From an uncultured Oscillospiraceae bacterium (GTDB taxonomy: Bacteria > Bacillota > Clostridia > Oscillospirales > Ruminococcaceae): DNA of 64,000 bases. This document shows positions 1 through 8,624 of the stretch, in pieces. The notes beneath the pieces are model-generated. The model searched no databases. It worked only from the letters and a program-made list of their open reading frames with translations, and was not told the origin of the DNA. Numbering within the stretch: the stretch's first letter is position 1; each line of letters opens with the position of its first letter. The DNA lies in the NCBI GenBank assembly GCA_900542145.1, contig UQMF01000002.1, positions 124,001 to 188,000 of the forward strand, in the 5' to 3' direction. The position numbers and the translations under genes are program-made.

Positions 1-2
1 GC

Positions 3-1937
3 ACCGTAGGCTCCTTCCTTGGCTCCGAGCTTGAGCTTATCGAAACCGACCACCCGTTCATGGGCAGAAAGTCCCCTGTAATTGTCGGCGACCACGTTAC
101 TCTCGACAGTGGTACGGGCTGCGTTCATACCGCTCCTGGCTTCGGTCTTGAGGACTTCGAGGTATGCAACAAGTACAAGGGCATGTTCAAGATAATCGTG
201 CCCGTTAATGAAAAGGGCGTTCTGACCGAGGAAGCAGGCGACTTCGCCGGCTTAAAGACTGCGGACGCCAATAAGGTCATCGCAAAGCGCCTGGGGGACG
301 ACAACACTCTGCTCGCAATGCAGAAGATCGTCCACCCGTATCCGCACTGCTGGCGCTGCCACGAGCCGATAATCTACCGCGCTACAGACCAGTGGTTCTG
401 CAACGTTGACATGTTCAAGGCCGAGACCGTCAAGGCTATCGAGGACGTTCAGTGGATCCCTGAATGGGGCGAGGAACGTATCAAGAATATGGTAAACATG
501 CGCAGCGACTGGTGCATTTCCCGTCAGCGCCGCTGGGGCGTCCCGATCCCGATCCTCTACTGTGAGGACTGCGGAAAGGTAATCGTAAACGACGAAACCA
601 TCAAGGCTATCTCCGACATGTTCCGCAGGGAAAGCTCCGATTCCTGGTATTCCAAGAATCCGTCCGAGTTCATTCCTGCAAGCGTGAAGTGCGAGTGCGG
701 CTGCAATAAGTTCCGCAAGGAAATGGATATCTTCGACGTATGGTTCGACTCCGGCTGTACTCACGCTGCTGTTCTCCAGGAGCGTCCCGAGCTTTCCTGG
801 CCGGCTGACCTCTATCTTGAGGGCTGCGACCAGTACCGCGGCTGGTTCCAGAGCTCCCTGCTGACCTCCGTTGCCACAACCGGCAGAGCGCCTTATAAGG
901 CTGTCTGCACCCATGGCTGGGTAGTTGACGGCAAGGGCGAGGTTATGCACAAGTCCAAGGGCAACGTTGTACTCCCCGAGGAAGTAATCAGCAAGTACGG
1001 CGCTGACGTGCTCCGTCTGTGGGTGGCTTCCCTGGACTTCCACAACGACGTAAGAGTTTCTCCGGAAATGCTCAAGCAGCTTTCCGAGGCCTACAGAAAG
1101 ATAAGAAACACCGCGCGCTTTATCCTGGGCAACCTGGGCAACGGCGATGGATTCAATCCCGACACTGACATGGTAGCGCTTGACAAGCTCAGCGATTTCG
1201 ACAAGTGGGCGCTGTCCAGACTTGACGCCGTTATCGAAAAGGTAAAGGCTTCCTACGAGGCGTTCGACTTCTACCTTGCATATCATGCGATCCACAGCTT
1301 CTGCGTAGTTGACATGTCCAATTTCTACCTGGATATCGTCAAGGATACCCTGTACTGCTCCGCTGAGAAGTCAGAGGAAAGACGCGCAGTCCAGACCACA
1401 ATGTATATCATTCTGGACTCCCTGGTAAGACTGGTGGCTCCTATTCTGACATTCACCTCCGATGAGATCTGGAAGTACATGCCGCATAAGTCCACAGACG
1501 ACCTGCGCGGCGTTCCGTTCAACCAGATGCCTGAAAAGACCGGCGTTGAGATCAGCGCTGAGTTCGAGGCTAAGTGGAACAAGATCCATGAAGTACGCGA
1601 CGATGTACTCAAGGCTCTTGAGGAGAAGCGTACCGCAGGCGTTATCGGTAAGTCACTTGACGCCGGCGTGACGATCTGCGCTGAGGGCGCCGACTTCGAG
1701 CAGCTGTCCGGATATCCGGAGCTTGCACAGGCGTTCTCCGTATCCTATGTGAACGTGAAGAACGGCGCTGACGGCGAGTTCAAGGGCGCTGTCGAGGGCG
1801 TTTCCGTTACCGTTGAAAAGGCGGCTGGCGAGATGTGCGAGCGCTGCTGGAGTCACGCTCCGTCAGTAGGTTCTGACGCACAGTATCCGCACCTCTGCGC
1901 ACGCTGCGCGGCAGTCATGAAGCTTGATCTGGGCTGA
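3..1937 (+). CDS. ileS: Isoleucyl-tRNA synthetase, C-terminal part (5' end outside window)
   Basis: Charges tRNA-Ile with isoleucine in the cytoplasm. The reading frame is open to the left edge, so this is the 3' two thirds of the gene. Visible landmarks are the editing/catalytic region ending in WCISRQRRWGVPIP, the class I second signature as GEVMHKSKGN (a VMHKS form of KMSKS, with His in place of the first Ser), the anticodon-binding helical domain, and a C-terminal zinc knuckle CERCW...CARC near the end. The HIGH motif lies upstream of the window. A strong hairpin terminator follows at 1943-1979, separating it from lspA. Confidence 0.97.
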   Translation, partial: TVGSFLGSELELIETDHPFMGRKSPVIVGDHVTLDSGTGCVHTAPGFGLEDFEVCNKYKGMFKIIVPVNEKGVLTEEAGDFAGLKTADANKVIAKRLGDDNTLLAMQKIVHPYPHCWRCHEPIIYRATDQWFCNVDMFKAETVKAIEDVQWIPEWGEERIKNMVNMRSDWCISRQRRWGVPIPILYCEDCGKVIVNDETIKAISDMFRRESSDSWYSKNPSEFIPASVKCECGCNKFRKEMDIFDVWFDSGCTHAAVLQERPELSWPADLYLEGCDQYRGWFQSSLLTSVATTGRAPYKAVCTHGWVVDGKGEVMHKSKGNVVLPEEVISKYGADVLRLWVASLDFHNDVRVSPEMLKQLSEAYRKIRNTARFILGNLGNGDGFNPDTDMVALDKLSDFDKWALSRLDAVIEKVKASYEAFDFYLAYHAIHSFCVVDMSNFYLDIVKDTLYCSAEKSEERRAVQTTMYIILDSLVRLVAPILTFTSDEIWKYMPHKSTDDLRGVPFNQMPEKTGVEISAEFEAKWNKIHEVRDDVLKALEEKRTAGVIGKSLDAGVTICAEGADFEQLSGYPELAQAFSVSYVNVKNGADGEFKGAVEGVSVTVEKAAGEMCERCWSHAPSVGSDAQYPHLCARCAAVMKLDLG

Positions 1938-1942
1938 TAATT

Positions 1943-1983
1943 TCCGGCAGGGGAGGGGATTTTCCCTTTCCCTGCCGGATTTG
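1943..1983 (+). terminator. Terminator after ileS
   Basis: A 10-bp perfect stem, TCCGGCAGGG with CCCTGCCGGA (1943-1952 and 1970-1979), has a purine-rich loop and is followed by TTTG. It sits 5 bases after the ileS stop. Confidence 0.75.
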
Positions 1984-2014
1984 TTAATGACGATCAGTTC
2001 GGAGAAAGGGCATA

Positions 2015-2575
2015 ATGAAAGCATTTCTGAATAAATACAGGCAGTATGCGGCGCTGGTTCTGGCGCTTCTGCTTGTGGGAGTAGATCAGCTGACAAAATG
2101 GCTGATCAGCACTAACATGGAGCTTTATTCCACCGTGCACCTTATAAAGATCGGCGACACCGAGGTGCTGAATCTGTACTACTGCCTCAACAGCGGCTCG
2201 GCTTTCAGCATGATGGAGGGCAAGACGATCTTCCTGGTTGCGATAACTTCCATTGTCATAATCGGGCTGATCATCGGTCTGCTGACAAAGAAGATACGCC
2301 GCGCGCCGTATGTTGTGGCGGTTTCGCTGATAATCGGCGGCGGAATAGGAAATCTTCTTGACAGGCTGTTCAACGGCGGCGCTGTCGTGGATTTCATCGA
2401 TGTTCGGATAATCAATTTCGCGATATTCAACTTCGCGGATATCTGCGCGGTTGTGGGCGGAATACTCCTTTGCCTGTTTGTCATAATAGACGAGGTGAAG
2501 GAGAACCGCCAGAAGAAGCTCAGCAAGTCCGGGGACAGCGCTCCGGAGAAACCCAATGCCGATGGAAACGATTGA
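2015..2575 (+). CDS. lspA: Lipoprotein signal peptidase (signal peptidase II)
   Basis: Membrane aspartyl protease that removes the signal peptide from diacylglyceryl-modified prolipoproteins. The 186-residue protein has four hydrophobic segments and the family motifs in order: VDQLTKW near residue 23, NSGSAFSM, GGGIGNLLDRL, the catalytic-Asp segment VVDFIDV, and FNFADICAVVGG with the second catalytic Asp. The tail after the last membrane segment (about 25 residues, charged) is longer than in minimal LspA. The start is set by GGAGAAAGGG upstream. The 3' end overlaps the next gene by 20 bp. The window encodes clear lipoprotein clients (DUF4358 protein, GH5, PstS). Confidence 0.96.
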   Translation: MKAFLNKYRQYAALVLALLLVGVDQLTKWLISTNMELYSTVHLIKIGDTEVLNLYYCLNSGSAFSMMEGKTIFLVAITSIVIIGLIIGLLTKKIRRAPYVVAVSLIIGGGIGNLLDRLFNGGAVVDFIDVRIINFAIFNFADICAVVGGILLCLFVIIDEVKENRQKKLSKSGDSAPEKPNADGND

Positions 2576-3458
2576 GCTTATTTCCCCCGGCGGAGTCCGG
2601 CTGGACAAGCTGATAGCTGACGTCACTGAACTGTCGCGCAGCGCTGCGGTCCGGCTTATCGAGCAGGGAAGTGTTCTGGTGAACGGAGCGCCCTGCGGAA
2701 AAAAGGATATTCCGCTTGCCGGTGCGAAGATAGTCGTTACAATACCGGAGCCGCAGAGCACGGATATTTTACCAGAGGATATTCCCCTGGAAATAGTCTA
2801 CGAGGACGACGACCTGCTGGTTGTGAACAAGCCGAAGGGCATGGTAGTCCACCCGGCGGCTGGGCATTATTCCGGGACGCTGGTAAATGCGCTGATGTTC
2901 CACTGCGGCGACAGGCTTTCCGGCATAAATGGCGAGATACGCCCGGGGATAGTCCACCGGATAGACAAGGACACCAGCGGATTGCTGATGGTGGCGAAGA
3001 ACGACTTTGCCCACCTGGGACTTTCCGGGCAGATAAAGGAGCACAGCTTCACCCGGGAGTACGAAACCGTAGTCTGCGGCGCAATAAAAGAGGACGGGAC
3101 CGTTGATGCTCCGATAGGACGCCACAAGACCGACCGCAAGAAGATGTGCGTTACGACCGAGAATTCCCGGGAAGCGGTGACGCATTACTTCGTGCTGGGC
3201 AGGTACGCCGGATACACCCACCTTCGTGTAAGGCTGGAAACCGGCAGGACCCATCAGATACGCGTGCATATGGCGTATCTGGGGCACCCTGTCGCCGGAG
3301 ACCCGGTCTATGGCAGCGGGAAGCCCGCATGGCTGGAGGGACAGTGCCTCCACGCGAAGAAGATCGGATTTGTGCACCCGAGAACGGGAAAGTACATGGA
3401 ATTCGACAGCGAGCTGCCGGAATATTTCAAGAAATTCTTAAAGAGCATAGAGGGCTGA
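2556..3458 (+). CDS. RluA-family RNA pseudouridine synthase
   Basis: Isomerises uridine to pseudouridine in RNA, probably large-subunit rRNA (RluD type). An N-terminal S4 RNA-binding domain (about residues 14-60, LDKLIADV...LVNG) precedes the RluA catalytic domain. The catalytic Asp sits in HRIDKDTSGLLMVAK, and the conserved LETGRTHQIRVHMAYLGHP and AGDPVYG follow. It starts inside lspA with GGAG 8 bases upstream, so translation is likely coupled. The lspA-rluD pair is a common Firmicutes arrangement. The exact target uridine cannot be told from sequence. Confidence 0.93.
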   Translation: MPMETIELISPGGVRLDKLIADVTELSRSAAVRLIEQGSVLVNGAPCGKKDIPLAGAKIVVTIPEPQSTDILPEDIPLEIVYEDDDLLVVNKPKGMVVHPAAGHYSGTLVNALMFHCGDRLSGINGEIRPGIVHRIDKDTSGLLMVAKNDFAHLGLSGQIKEHSFTREYETVVCGAIKEDGTVDAPIGRHKTDRKKMCVTTENSREAVTHYFVLGRYAGYTHLRVRLETGRTHQIRVHMAYLGHPVAGDPVYGSGKPAWLEGQCLHAKKIGFVHPRTGKYMEFDSELPEYFKKFLKSIEG

Positions 3459-3460
3459 CG

Positions 3461-4267
3461 ATGGATTTCAGCAAGGTTATACTGATGACGGACCTCGACG
3501 GTACTCTGCTGACAGACGACAAGCAGATACTCCCCGGGGATTTCGAAGCAATAGAGCGCTTCCGCAGGGGCGGAGGTCTGTTCACGATGGCGACCGGGCG
3601 CGGTTACGCGATGGCGAAGCACATCGCCGACATGCTCCGGCTGGACTGCCCGGCGGTGGTCTATAACGGCGCGGCGGTGTACGACTTCCGGCAGGAGAGA
3701 TTCCTGTGGCAGTGCGCCATCGGCGACAATGCGCCGTGGATAATAAAGCGTATCGCGGAGGAATACCCGGATATCGGTGTGGAGGTGCTGCGCGGCAATA
3801 CGGTGTATGTTCCGTTCCTGAACGAAATGGAGCAGTGGCACCTTGACCTGGAGCACGTCCCGGCGGATTTCACTCCTCTTGACGATATCCCGAGGGACGG
3901 CTGGCTGAAGGTACTTTTCGCGTACCCTCCGGAAAAGCTGGACGGGCTTGAGAAGTTCGTTGAGAGCACTCCGGAATTCCAGGGCGTGCACTGGGTGCGC
4001 TCCGCACCGATGTTCTTCGAGTGCCTGCCCGAGGGAATAGACAAGGCGGCAGGTTACCGTCAGCTGATAAAGGCGATTGGCGCGGAGGACAGATTCACCG
4101 TGGGAGTCGGGGATTTCATGAACGACCTTGCGATGATACAGTCCGCAGATCTGGGCGCGGCGGTGGCGAATGCGCAGCCGTCCGTGTGGGAAGCGGCGGA
4201 TATCGTTCTTTGCGACAATAATTCCGGCGCGATGGCGCAGCTTATTGAGCACATTGAAAAAATGTAA
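3461..4267 (+). CDS. Cof-type HAD-superfamily phosphatase
   Basis: A 268-residue HAD hydrolase of the Cof/YbiV class, expected to dephosphorylate small phosphorylated metabolites in the cytoplasm. Motif I is MTDLDGTLLTDD at residue 8 onward. Motif IV appears as VGDFMNDLAMI, with the usual C2-type cap between them. The start follows the preceding stop by two bases and has an AGAGG upstream, so it belongs to the lspA-rluD operon. The same frame stays open upstream inside the previous gene, but that stretch is not coding. The substrate is unknown. Confidence 0.92.
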   Translation: MDFSKVILMTDLDGTLLTDDKQILPGDFEAIERFRRGGGLFTMATGRGYAMAKHIADMLRLDCPAVVYNGAAVYDFRQERFLWQCAIGDNAPWIIKRIAEEYPDIGVEVLRGNTVYVPFLNEMEQWHLDLEHVPADFTPLDDIPRDGWLKVLFAYPPEKLDGLEKFVESTPEFQGVHWVRSAPMFFECLPEGIDKAAGYRQLIKAIGAEDRFTVGVGDFMNDLAMIQSADLGAAVANAQPSVWEAADIVLCDNNSGAMAQLIEHIEKM

Positions 4268-4332
4268 ACCTGCGGGAAACCGCTTGTATAATGTTAAACC
4301 GGGCATAAGCCCATAATTCACAGGAGGTCTAT

Positions 4333-5175
4333 ATGGACGCACTACTGAAAAAGCAGCTTGAGATCGCTGCAACCAAGGTCAGAATGGGAGTGATCGAGGG
4401 CGTACACGCAGCCAAGGCTGGACACCCCGGCGGATCCCTTTCCGTCGCTGACACACTGACTTATCTCTACATGCACCGCATGAACGTTGATCCGAAGAAT
4501 CCCACCATGCCCGACAGGGACAGACTGGTTCTTTCCAAGGGACACACTGCTCCGGCGCTGTATGCTGTTCTTGCGCAGAGAGGATTTTTCCCGGTTGAGG
4601 AACTCAAGACCCTTCGTAAGATCGGCTCCAGACTTCAGGGACACCCCTCCATGGGCAAGCTTCCGGGTATCGACATGAGCACCGGCTCACTCGGTCAGGG
4701 AATCTCCACCGCATGTGGTATGGCGCTCTCCGGCAAGATCTCCAACGACACCTACAAGGTATACACTATCCTCGGCGATGGCGAGATCGAGGAAGGTCAG
4801 GTATGGGAGGCTGCCATGTTCGCAGCTCAGTACAAGCTTGACAACCTGGTCGCAGTCGTTGACAACAACGGACTCCAGATCGACGGTAAGATTGAGGACG
4901 TAATGTCCAGCTACCCCATCGACGAGAAGTTCAAGGCATTCGGCTGGCACGTTATCTGCATTGACGGTCATGATTTCGATCAGATCGAAAAGGCATTCAA
5001 CGAGGCTGAAACAGTACTCAATAAGCCGACTGTTATCATTCAGAAGTCCGTAAAGGGCAAGGGCGTATCCTTCATGGAGAACCAGGTAGGCTGGCACGGC
5101 AAGGCACCGAACGACGAGGAGTACGCCGTTGCAATGAAGGAACTCGGCGATCATCTCGCAGAGCTTGAAAAGTAA
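4333..5175 (+). CDS. Transketolase, N-terminal (TPP-binding) subunit
   Basis: First half of a split transketolase of the non-oxidative pentose phosphate pathway. It carries the thiamine diphosphate and Mg binding region GDGEIEEGQVWEAAMFA...NNGLQIDG and the HPGGSLS loop. Its 280 residues match the usual size of the separate N-subunit in Firmicutes and archaea. AGGAGG lies 5 bases upstream of the ATG. A TATAAT at 4286-4291 behind a small GAAA-capped hairpin could be its promoter, but no good -35 is visible. The C-subunit follows directly. Confidence 0.96.
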   Translation: MDALLKKQLEIAATKVRMGVIEGVHAAKAGHPGGSLSVADTLTYLYMHRMNVDPKNPTMPDRDRLVLSKGHTAPALYAVLAQRGFFPVEELKTLRKIGSRLQGHPSMGKLPGIDMSTGSLGQGISTACGMALSGKISNDTYKVYTILGDGEIEEGQVWEAAMFAAQYKLDNLVAVVDNNGLQIDGKIEDVMSSYPIDEKFKAFGWHVICIDGHDFDQIEKAFNEAETVLNKPTVIIQKSVKGKGVSFMENQVGWHGKAPNDEEYAVAMKELGDHLAELEK

Positions 5176-5202
5176 TTCTGAACATCGAAAGGATCTATAG
5201 AT

Positions 5203-6138
5203 ATGGAAAAGAAAGCAACCCGTGACAGCTACGGCGAAGCTCTTGTAATGCTCGCCGAGAAGCGCCCCGACCTGGTAGTCCTGGACGCAGACCTCGCAGC
5301 AGCTACAAAGACAGGGACCTTCAAGAAGGCATATCCCGACAGATTTTTTGACTGCGGTATCGCAGAGGCTAATATGATGGGAGTTGCCGCTGGTATCGCA
5401 AGCACCGGCAAGCTCGTATTCGCAAGCTCCTTCGCGATGTTCGCGGCAGGCAGAGCGTTCGAGATCGTCCGCAACAGCATTGGCTATCCTCATCTGAACG
5501 TAAAGATCGGCGCTACGCACGCTGGTATTTCCGTCGGCGAGGACGGCGCTTCCCACCAGTGCAACGAGGATATCGCGCTGATGAGAGCAATCCCCGGCAT
5601 GACCGTTATCAACCCGGCTGACGACGTTGAGGCAAAGGCGGCGGTTCTGGCAATGGCTGATTTCGTAGGCCCGACCTATATGCGTTTCGGCAGACTTGCC
5701 GCTCCGATATTCAACGACGCTGCGACCTACAAGTTTGAGCTTGGCAAGGGCGTTCAGCTCAAGGACGGCAAGGACGTTACAATCATCGCAACTGGTCTGA
5801 TGGTTGCAGAAGCAATCGAGGCAGGCAAGGCTCTGGCAGAGCAGGGGATTGACGCACGAGTCATCAATATCCACACCATCAAGCCCATCGACCGCGACAT
5901 CATCATCAAGGCTGCGAAGGAAACCGGCAAGATAATCACCGTTGAGGAGCACAGCGTTATCGGCGGACTTGGTTCCGCAGTTGCAGACGTTGTTACTGAG
6001 GAATGCCCTGTTCCCGTTATCAAGATTGGTGTAAAGGACGTTTTCGGCCACTCCGGTCCTGCGGTTGACCTGCTCAAGGAGTTCGGTCTGTGCACAGAGA
6101 ACATAGTTGCCGTTACAAAGGCAGCGCTCGGCAAGTAA
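5203..6138 (+). CDS. Transketolase, C-terminal (pyrimidine-binding) subunit
   Basis: Second half of the split transketolase (311 residues), supplying the pyrimidine-binding domain and the regulatory C-terminal domain. Visible are CGIAEANMMGVAAGIAS with the family Glu that activates TPP, the segment around HAGISVGEDGASHQ, and the C-domain from about residue 190 on (VTIIATGLMVAEAIEAG). It is 27 bases downstream of the N-subunit with AAAGGA before the start, so the two form a dicistronic unit closed by the terminator at 6160-6185. Confidence 0.96.
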   Translation: MEKKATRDSYGEALVMLAEKRPDLVVLDADLAAATKTGTFKKAYPDRFFDCGIAEANMMGVAAGIASTGKLVFASSFAMFAAGRAFEIVRNSIGYPHLNVKIGATHAGISVGEDGASHQCNEDIALMRAIPGMTVINPADDVEAKAAVLAMADFVGPTYMRFGRLAAPIFNDAATYKFELGKGVQLKDGKDVTIIATGLMVAEAIEAGKALAEQGIDARVINIHTIKPIDRDIIIKAAKETGKIITVEEHSVIGGLGSAVADVVTEECPVPVIKIGVKDVFGHSGPAVDLLKEFGLCTENIVAVTKAALGK

Positions 6139-6159
6139 TTCCGCGTTTTCAGGATCATT

Positions 6160-6193
6160 CGGGGACTGGCTCGGGTCAGTCCCCGTATTGTTT
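6160..6193 (+). terminator. Terminator after transketolase
   Basis: A 9-bp perfect stem, CGGGGACTG with CAGTCCCCG (6160-6168 and 6177-6185), has an 8-base loop and then TATTGTTT. Confidence 0.75.
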
Positions 6194-6203
6194 GACACTA
6201 AAA

Positions 6204-6235
6204 TGTAACCTTTTGCGGCTATCGGCTGTCTGAAT
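6204..6235 (+). promoter_or_regulatory. Candidate ECF-type promoter of the anti-sigma/sigma operon
   Basis: TGTAACCTTTT (6204-6214) and TGTCTGAAT (6227-6235), with 16 bases between AACC and TGTC, resemble the AAC -35 and CGTC-like -10 elements of Firmicutes extracytoplasmic-function sigma factors. They sit just upstream of the gene pair encoding an ECF sigma factor, suggesting autoregulation. This is inference from motif shape. Confidence 0.45.
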
Positions 6236-6272
6236 TATCAGAGGTAATAAATCTGATAAAGGAGTGACTGGT

Positions 6273-7997
6273 ATGAATTCACAGCAGTGGAAAAACGTCC
6301 TTGACCACCTGGACGAGGACATAGTGGACTCAGCGGCGGAGCACTTGAGCAGTGATGACGCCGACGAGGATTCAACCGAATATCACCCGGACAGCAAGCC
6401 CCGGGAGTATAGGAACATCAGCCGCAGAACCCGGCACGGAGGGCTGTTCATCGGAATGGGCACGGTGGCTGCGGCGGCCGCGATCACGGGAGTTATAATT
6501 GTGAACAACAGCGGCAGCATACAGCAGCCAATGCTGTCCACCGGAGCCGCGCTGAAATCCGCGTCCGTCGAAGCTGCGGATTCCCTCGTCATAGAGGATT
6601 CCGGGGAGCTGACAAGCTCGTTTATGATCTCCAGCGACATATCTGCGATTCCAACTGGATTTTCTGCGGCGGAACTTTCGCTGTTCGAGGATTTCTTCTA
6701 CGGTACCTGGACAGACACCGACACAACGATCGACCTGTGCTACAGCGCGAATTCCGCGTTCAGCGATGATTACATATGCACCGGCATTGAACAGACGGAC
6801 GGTGGCTGCTACATGGGGGCGCTGAGCAGCGTTGACCAGTACGACCTGTGGTATGTACGTCCTGCGGATAATTCGGGAATGATGTACATTTTCAGGAACG
6901 TTTCGCTTTCCGACGGAGTGATACAGTATAACGCCGACGGGACGATATCCTGTGAACGCATGGAGAAATTCCAGCTATCCAGCGCCAGCCCGAACGAGTA
7001 CAACGTGCTTGGATATTTCGGAAAGGTGAAGCTGGCAGACGATATCGGCATGACTCCGGACGCCCTCTATAACAAGGTAGAGCTTGACACCTACGCCGGA
7101 AGCAGCGCAGGCGCAGCCCACTGGACGCGCAGAAGCGGCGGCTACACTTCCCCCTGGGACAAGGTGGTCCTCCGGGAACAGACGGAGGACAGCGTTGTCA
7201 TGTCAATGTCGTTTACTCAGTCCGAGGACGATTCAAGGACCGTGTACTTTGACATGTACTGGTTCCTGACTGACGCCGGCTCCTGGGATTTGCAGAACGT
7301 GCAGAAATCCCGGGACGTTTTCGCATTGACTGCGGACGACCTGCGAGTAACGCTCAGGCAGAGCGACCTGGATATTTTTGAGCAGCATTTTGCCGGTATA
7401 TGGACATCTGATACGGAAGAGCTTGCCCTGAATTACTCACAGGATATTTTCGGCGTCAGCAATGTATGCGGCGGTTTTTATGCCGACGAGGACGGCTGGT
7501 ACATGTACCAGCTGATGGGATCCGCAGCAGAGCCGTATATTCAAGTGTATTACATTCCGTATGACGACCCGTTCACGATGTACCTGTACGAACCGGATAA
7601 TTTCGGTTACGCAATGCAGGACAATTACCTGGCGGTGTACACTCATACGGATTGCGGACTTGACGAGCCTGTCACATGGCATATGTCCTGGCTGGGATTA
7701 CAGCGCTGGATTCTGGACAACGCAGGCAGTTCCGATGAGAATTCGCTGGCAGACGCGATATATTCTGCGTTAACAGTTATCTGGAATGATTCAATGAGTG
7801 CGGATAATTATGACGGAAGCGGCGATTCGTTTGAGGGATACGTTATGGAGGAACTTTCCTCAGTAAAATATCGGCTGATGTTCCAGGTGTTTGACCAGGA
7901 CAACAACAGCCAGTGGGTGTCCGTGGTGATCAGATTTGCGGACGGTGCCTGGGAATTACTGCCGGCGGACGGAATCGCGGCAGAAACAGTGGGCTGA
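6273..7997 (+). CDS. Probable membrane anti-sigma factor with duplicated extracytoplasmic module
   Basis: A 574-residue type II membrane protein. Residues 1-25 (WKNVLDHLDEDIVDSAAEHL) resemble the short cytosolic sigma-binding helix common in Firmicutes anti-sigma proteins. A basic stretch (about 44-55) and one membrane segment (about 56-77) follow, then a roughly 490-residue outer part. That part holds two related modules beginning LFEDFFYGTWTDTDTTIDL (about residue 134) and IFEQHFAGIWTSDTEEL (about 364). I recognise no catalytic motif. The ATG with AAAGGAG upstream is preferred over an in-frame GTG nine bases earlier. The gene precedes an ECF sigma gene, hence the role. The signal sensed is unknown. 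Confidence 0.7.
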   Translation: MNSQQWKNVLDHLDEDIVDSAAEHLSSDDADEDSTEYHPDSKPREYRNISRRTRHGGLFIGMGTVAAAAAITGVIIVNNSGSIQQPMLSTGAALKSASVEAADSLVIEDSGELTSSFMISSDISAIPTGFSAAELSLFEDFFYGTWTDTDTTIDLCYSANSAFSDDYICTGIEQTDGGCYMGALSSVDQYDLWYVRPADNSGMMYIFRNVSLSDGVIQYNADGTISCERMEKFQLSSASPNEYNVLGYFGKVKLADDIGMTPDALYNKVELDTYAGSSAGAAHWTRRSGGYTSPWDKVVLREQTEDSVVMSMSFTQSEDDSRTVYFDMYWFLTDAGSWDLQNVQKSRDVFALTADDLRVTLRQSDLDIFEQHFAGIWTSDTEELALNYSQDIFGVSNVCGGFYADEDGWYMYQLMGSAAEPYIQVYYIPYDDPFTMYLYEPDNFGYAMQDNYLAVYTHTDCGLDEPVTWHMSWLGLQRWILDNAGSSDENSLADAIYSALTVIWNDSMSADNYDGSGDSFEGYVMEELSSVKYRLMFQVFDQDNNSQWVSVVIRFADGAWELLPADGIAAETVG

Positions 7998-8028
7998 TAA
8001 AAGGCAGAAAAGCGAGGGGGGAACGGCG

Positions 8029-8577
8029 ATGGACGACAGTTTGATAATAGACCTGTATTTTGAGCGCAACGAGCAGGCAATAGCGGAAACGCAGTCAAAA
8101 TACGGCAGACTGTGCGCAAGTATCGCCGGAGGAATTCTCAAGTGCCACGAGGACGCCGAGGAGGCGGTGAGCACAAGCTATGTCAAGCTGTGGAATGCGA
8201 TCCCTCCCAAGCGCCCGGAGTCCTTGTGCGGATACCTGTGCAGGATAGTCCGGAACACTGCGCTGAACGTTTACGACAGCATGAAGCGGCGCTCCTGCGA
8301 GGAACTTTACGGTGAGCTTGCCGATGTTATTCCCGACACGAAAACCTCGGACGATCACTTTGACAGCGCGGAGATTGCAGGTCATCTGAACGAGTTTCTC
8401 CGGAACAGCAAGCCGAAGAACCGCGATATATTCACCGGACGATACTATTTCAACCTTTCTGTGAGGGAGATTGCGGACCGCATGGGAATGACGGAAACCG
8501 CCGTAAAGACCAGGCTTTCGCGTATCCGCGCGGATTTGAGGGAATATCTCGTCGAAAACGGGGTTAGCGTGGATTGA
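8029..8577 (+). CDS. ECF-subfamily RNA polymerase sigma factor
   Basis: A 182-residue sigma factor with only regions 2 and 4. Region 2 spans about residues 10-75 (HEDAEEAVSTSYVKLWNAI, then LCGYLCRIVRNTALNVYD). Region 4 spans about 125-175, with the helix-turn-helix LSVREIADRMGMTETAVKTRLSRIR. The ATG has GAGGGGGG upstream. An earlier in-frame start would lie inside the previous gene and is unlikely. It lies 31 bases after the membrane protein, which fits a sigma/anti-sigma pair with the anti-sigma gene first. It probably recognises the promoter-like element at 6204-6235. Confidence 0.92.
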   Translation: MDDSLIIDLYFERNEQAIAETQSKYGRLCASIAGGILKCHEDAEEAVSTSYVKLWNAIPPKRPESLCGYLCRIVRNTALNVYDSMKRRSCEELYGELADVIPDTKTSDDHFDSAEIAGHLNEFLRNSKPKNRDIFTGRYYFNLSVREIADRMGMTETAVKTRLSRIRADLREYLVENGVSVD

Positions 8578-8584
8578 ATGAATA

Positions 8585-8616
8585 AAAGGGGCTGTACGAC
8601 TACAGCCCCTTTTTGT
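8585..8616. terminator. Bidirectional terminator between sigma gene and GH43 gene
   Basis: A 12-bp perfect stem, AAAGGGGCTGTA with TACAGCCCCTTT (8585-8596 and 8601-8612), and a CGAC loop are followed by T residues on the plus strand and preceded by A residues, so it can serve both convergent genes. Confidence 0.9.
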
Positions 8617-8624
8617 ATGCGGTT

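Noticed and set aside
3146..3460. Longer HAD phosphatase starting inside the pseudouridine synthase gene
   Set aside because: The first 105 codons are an out-of-frame reading of the RluA-family gene. The motif DLDGT begins just after the ATG at 3461.
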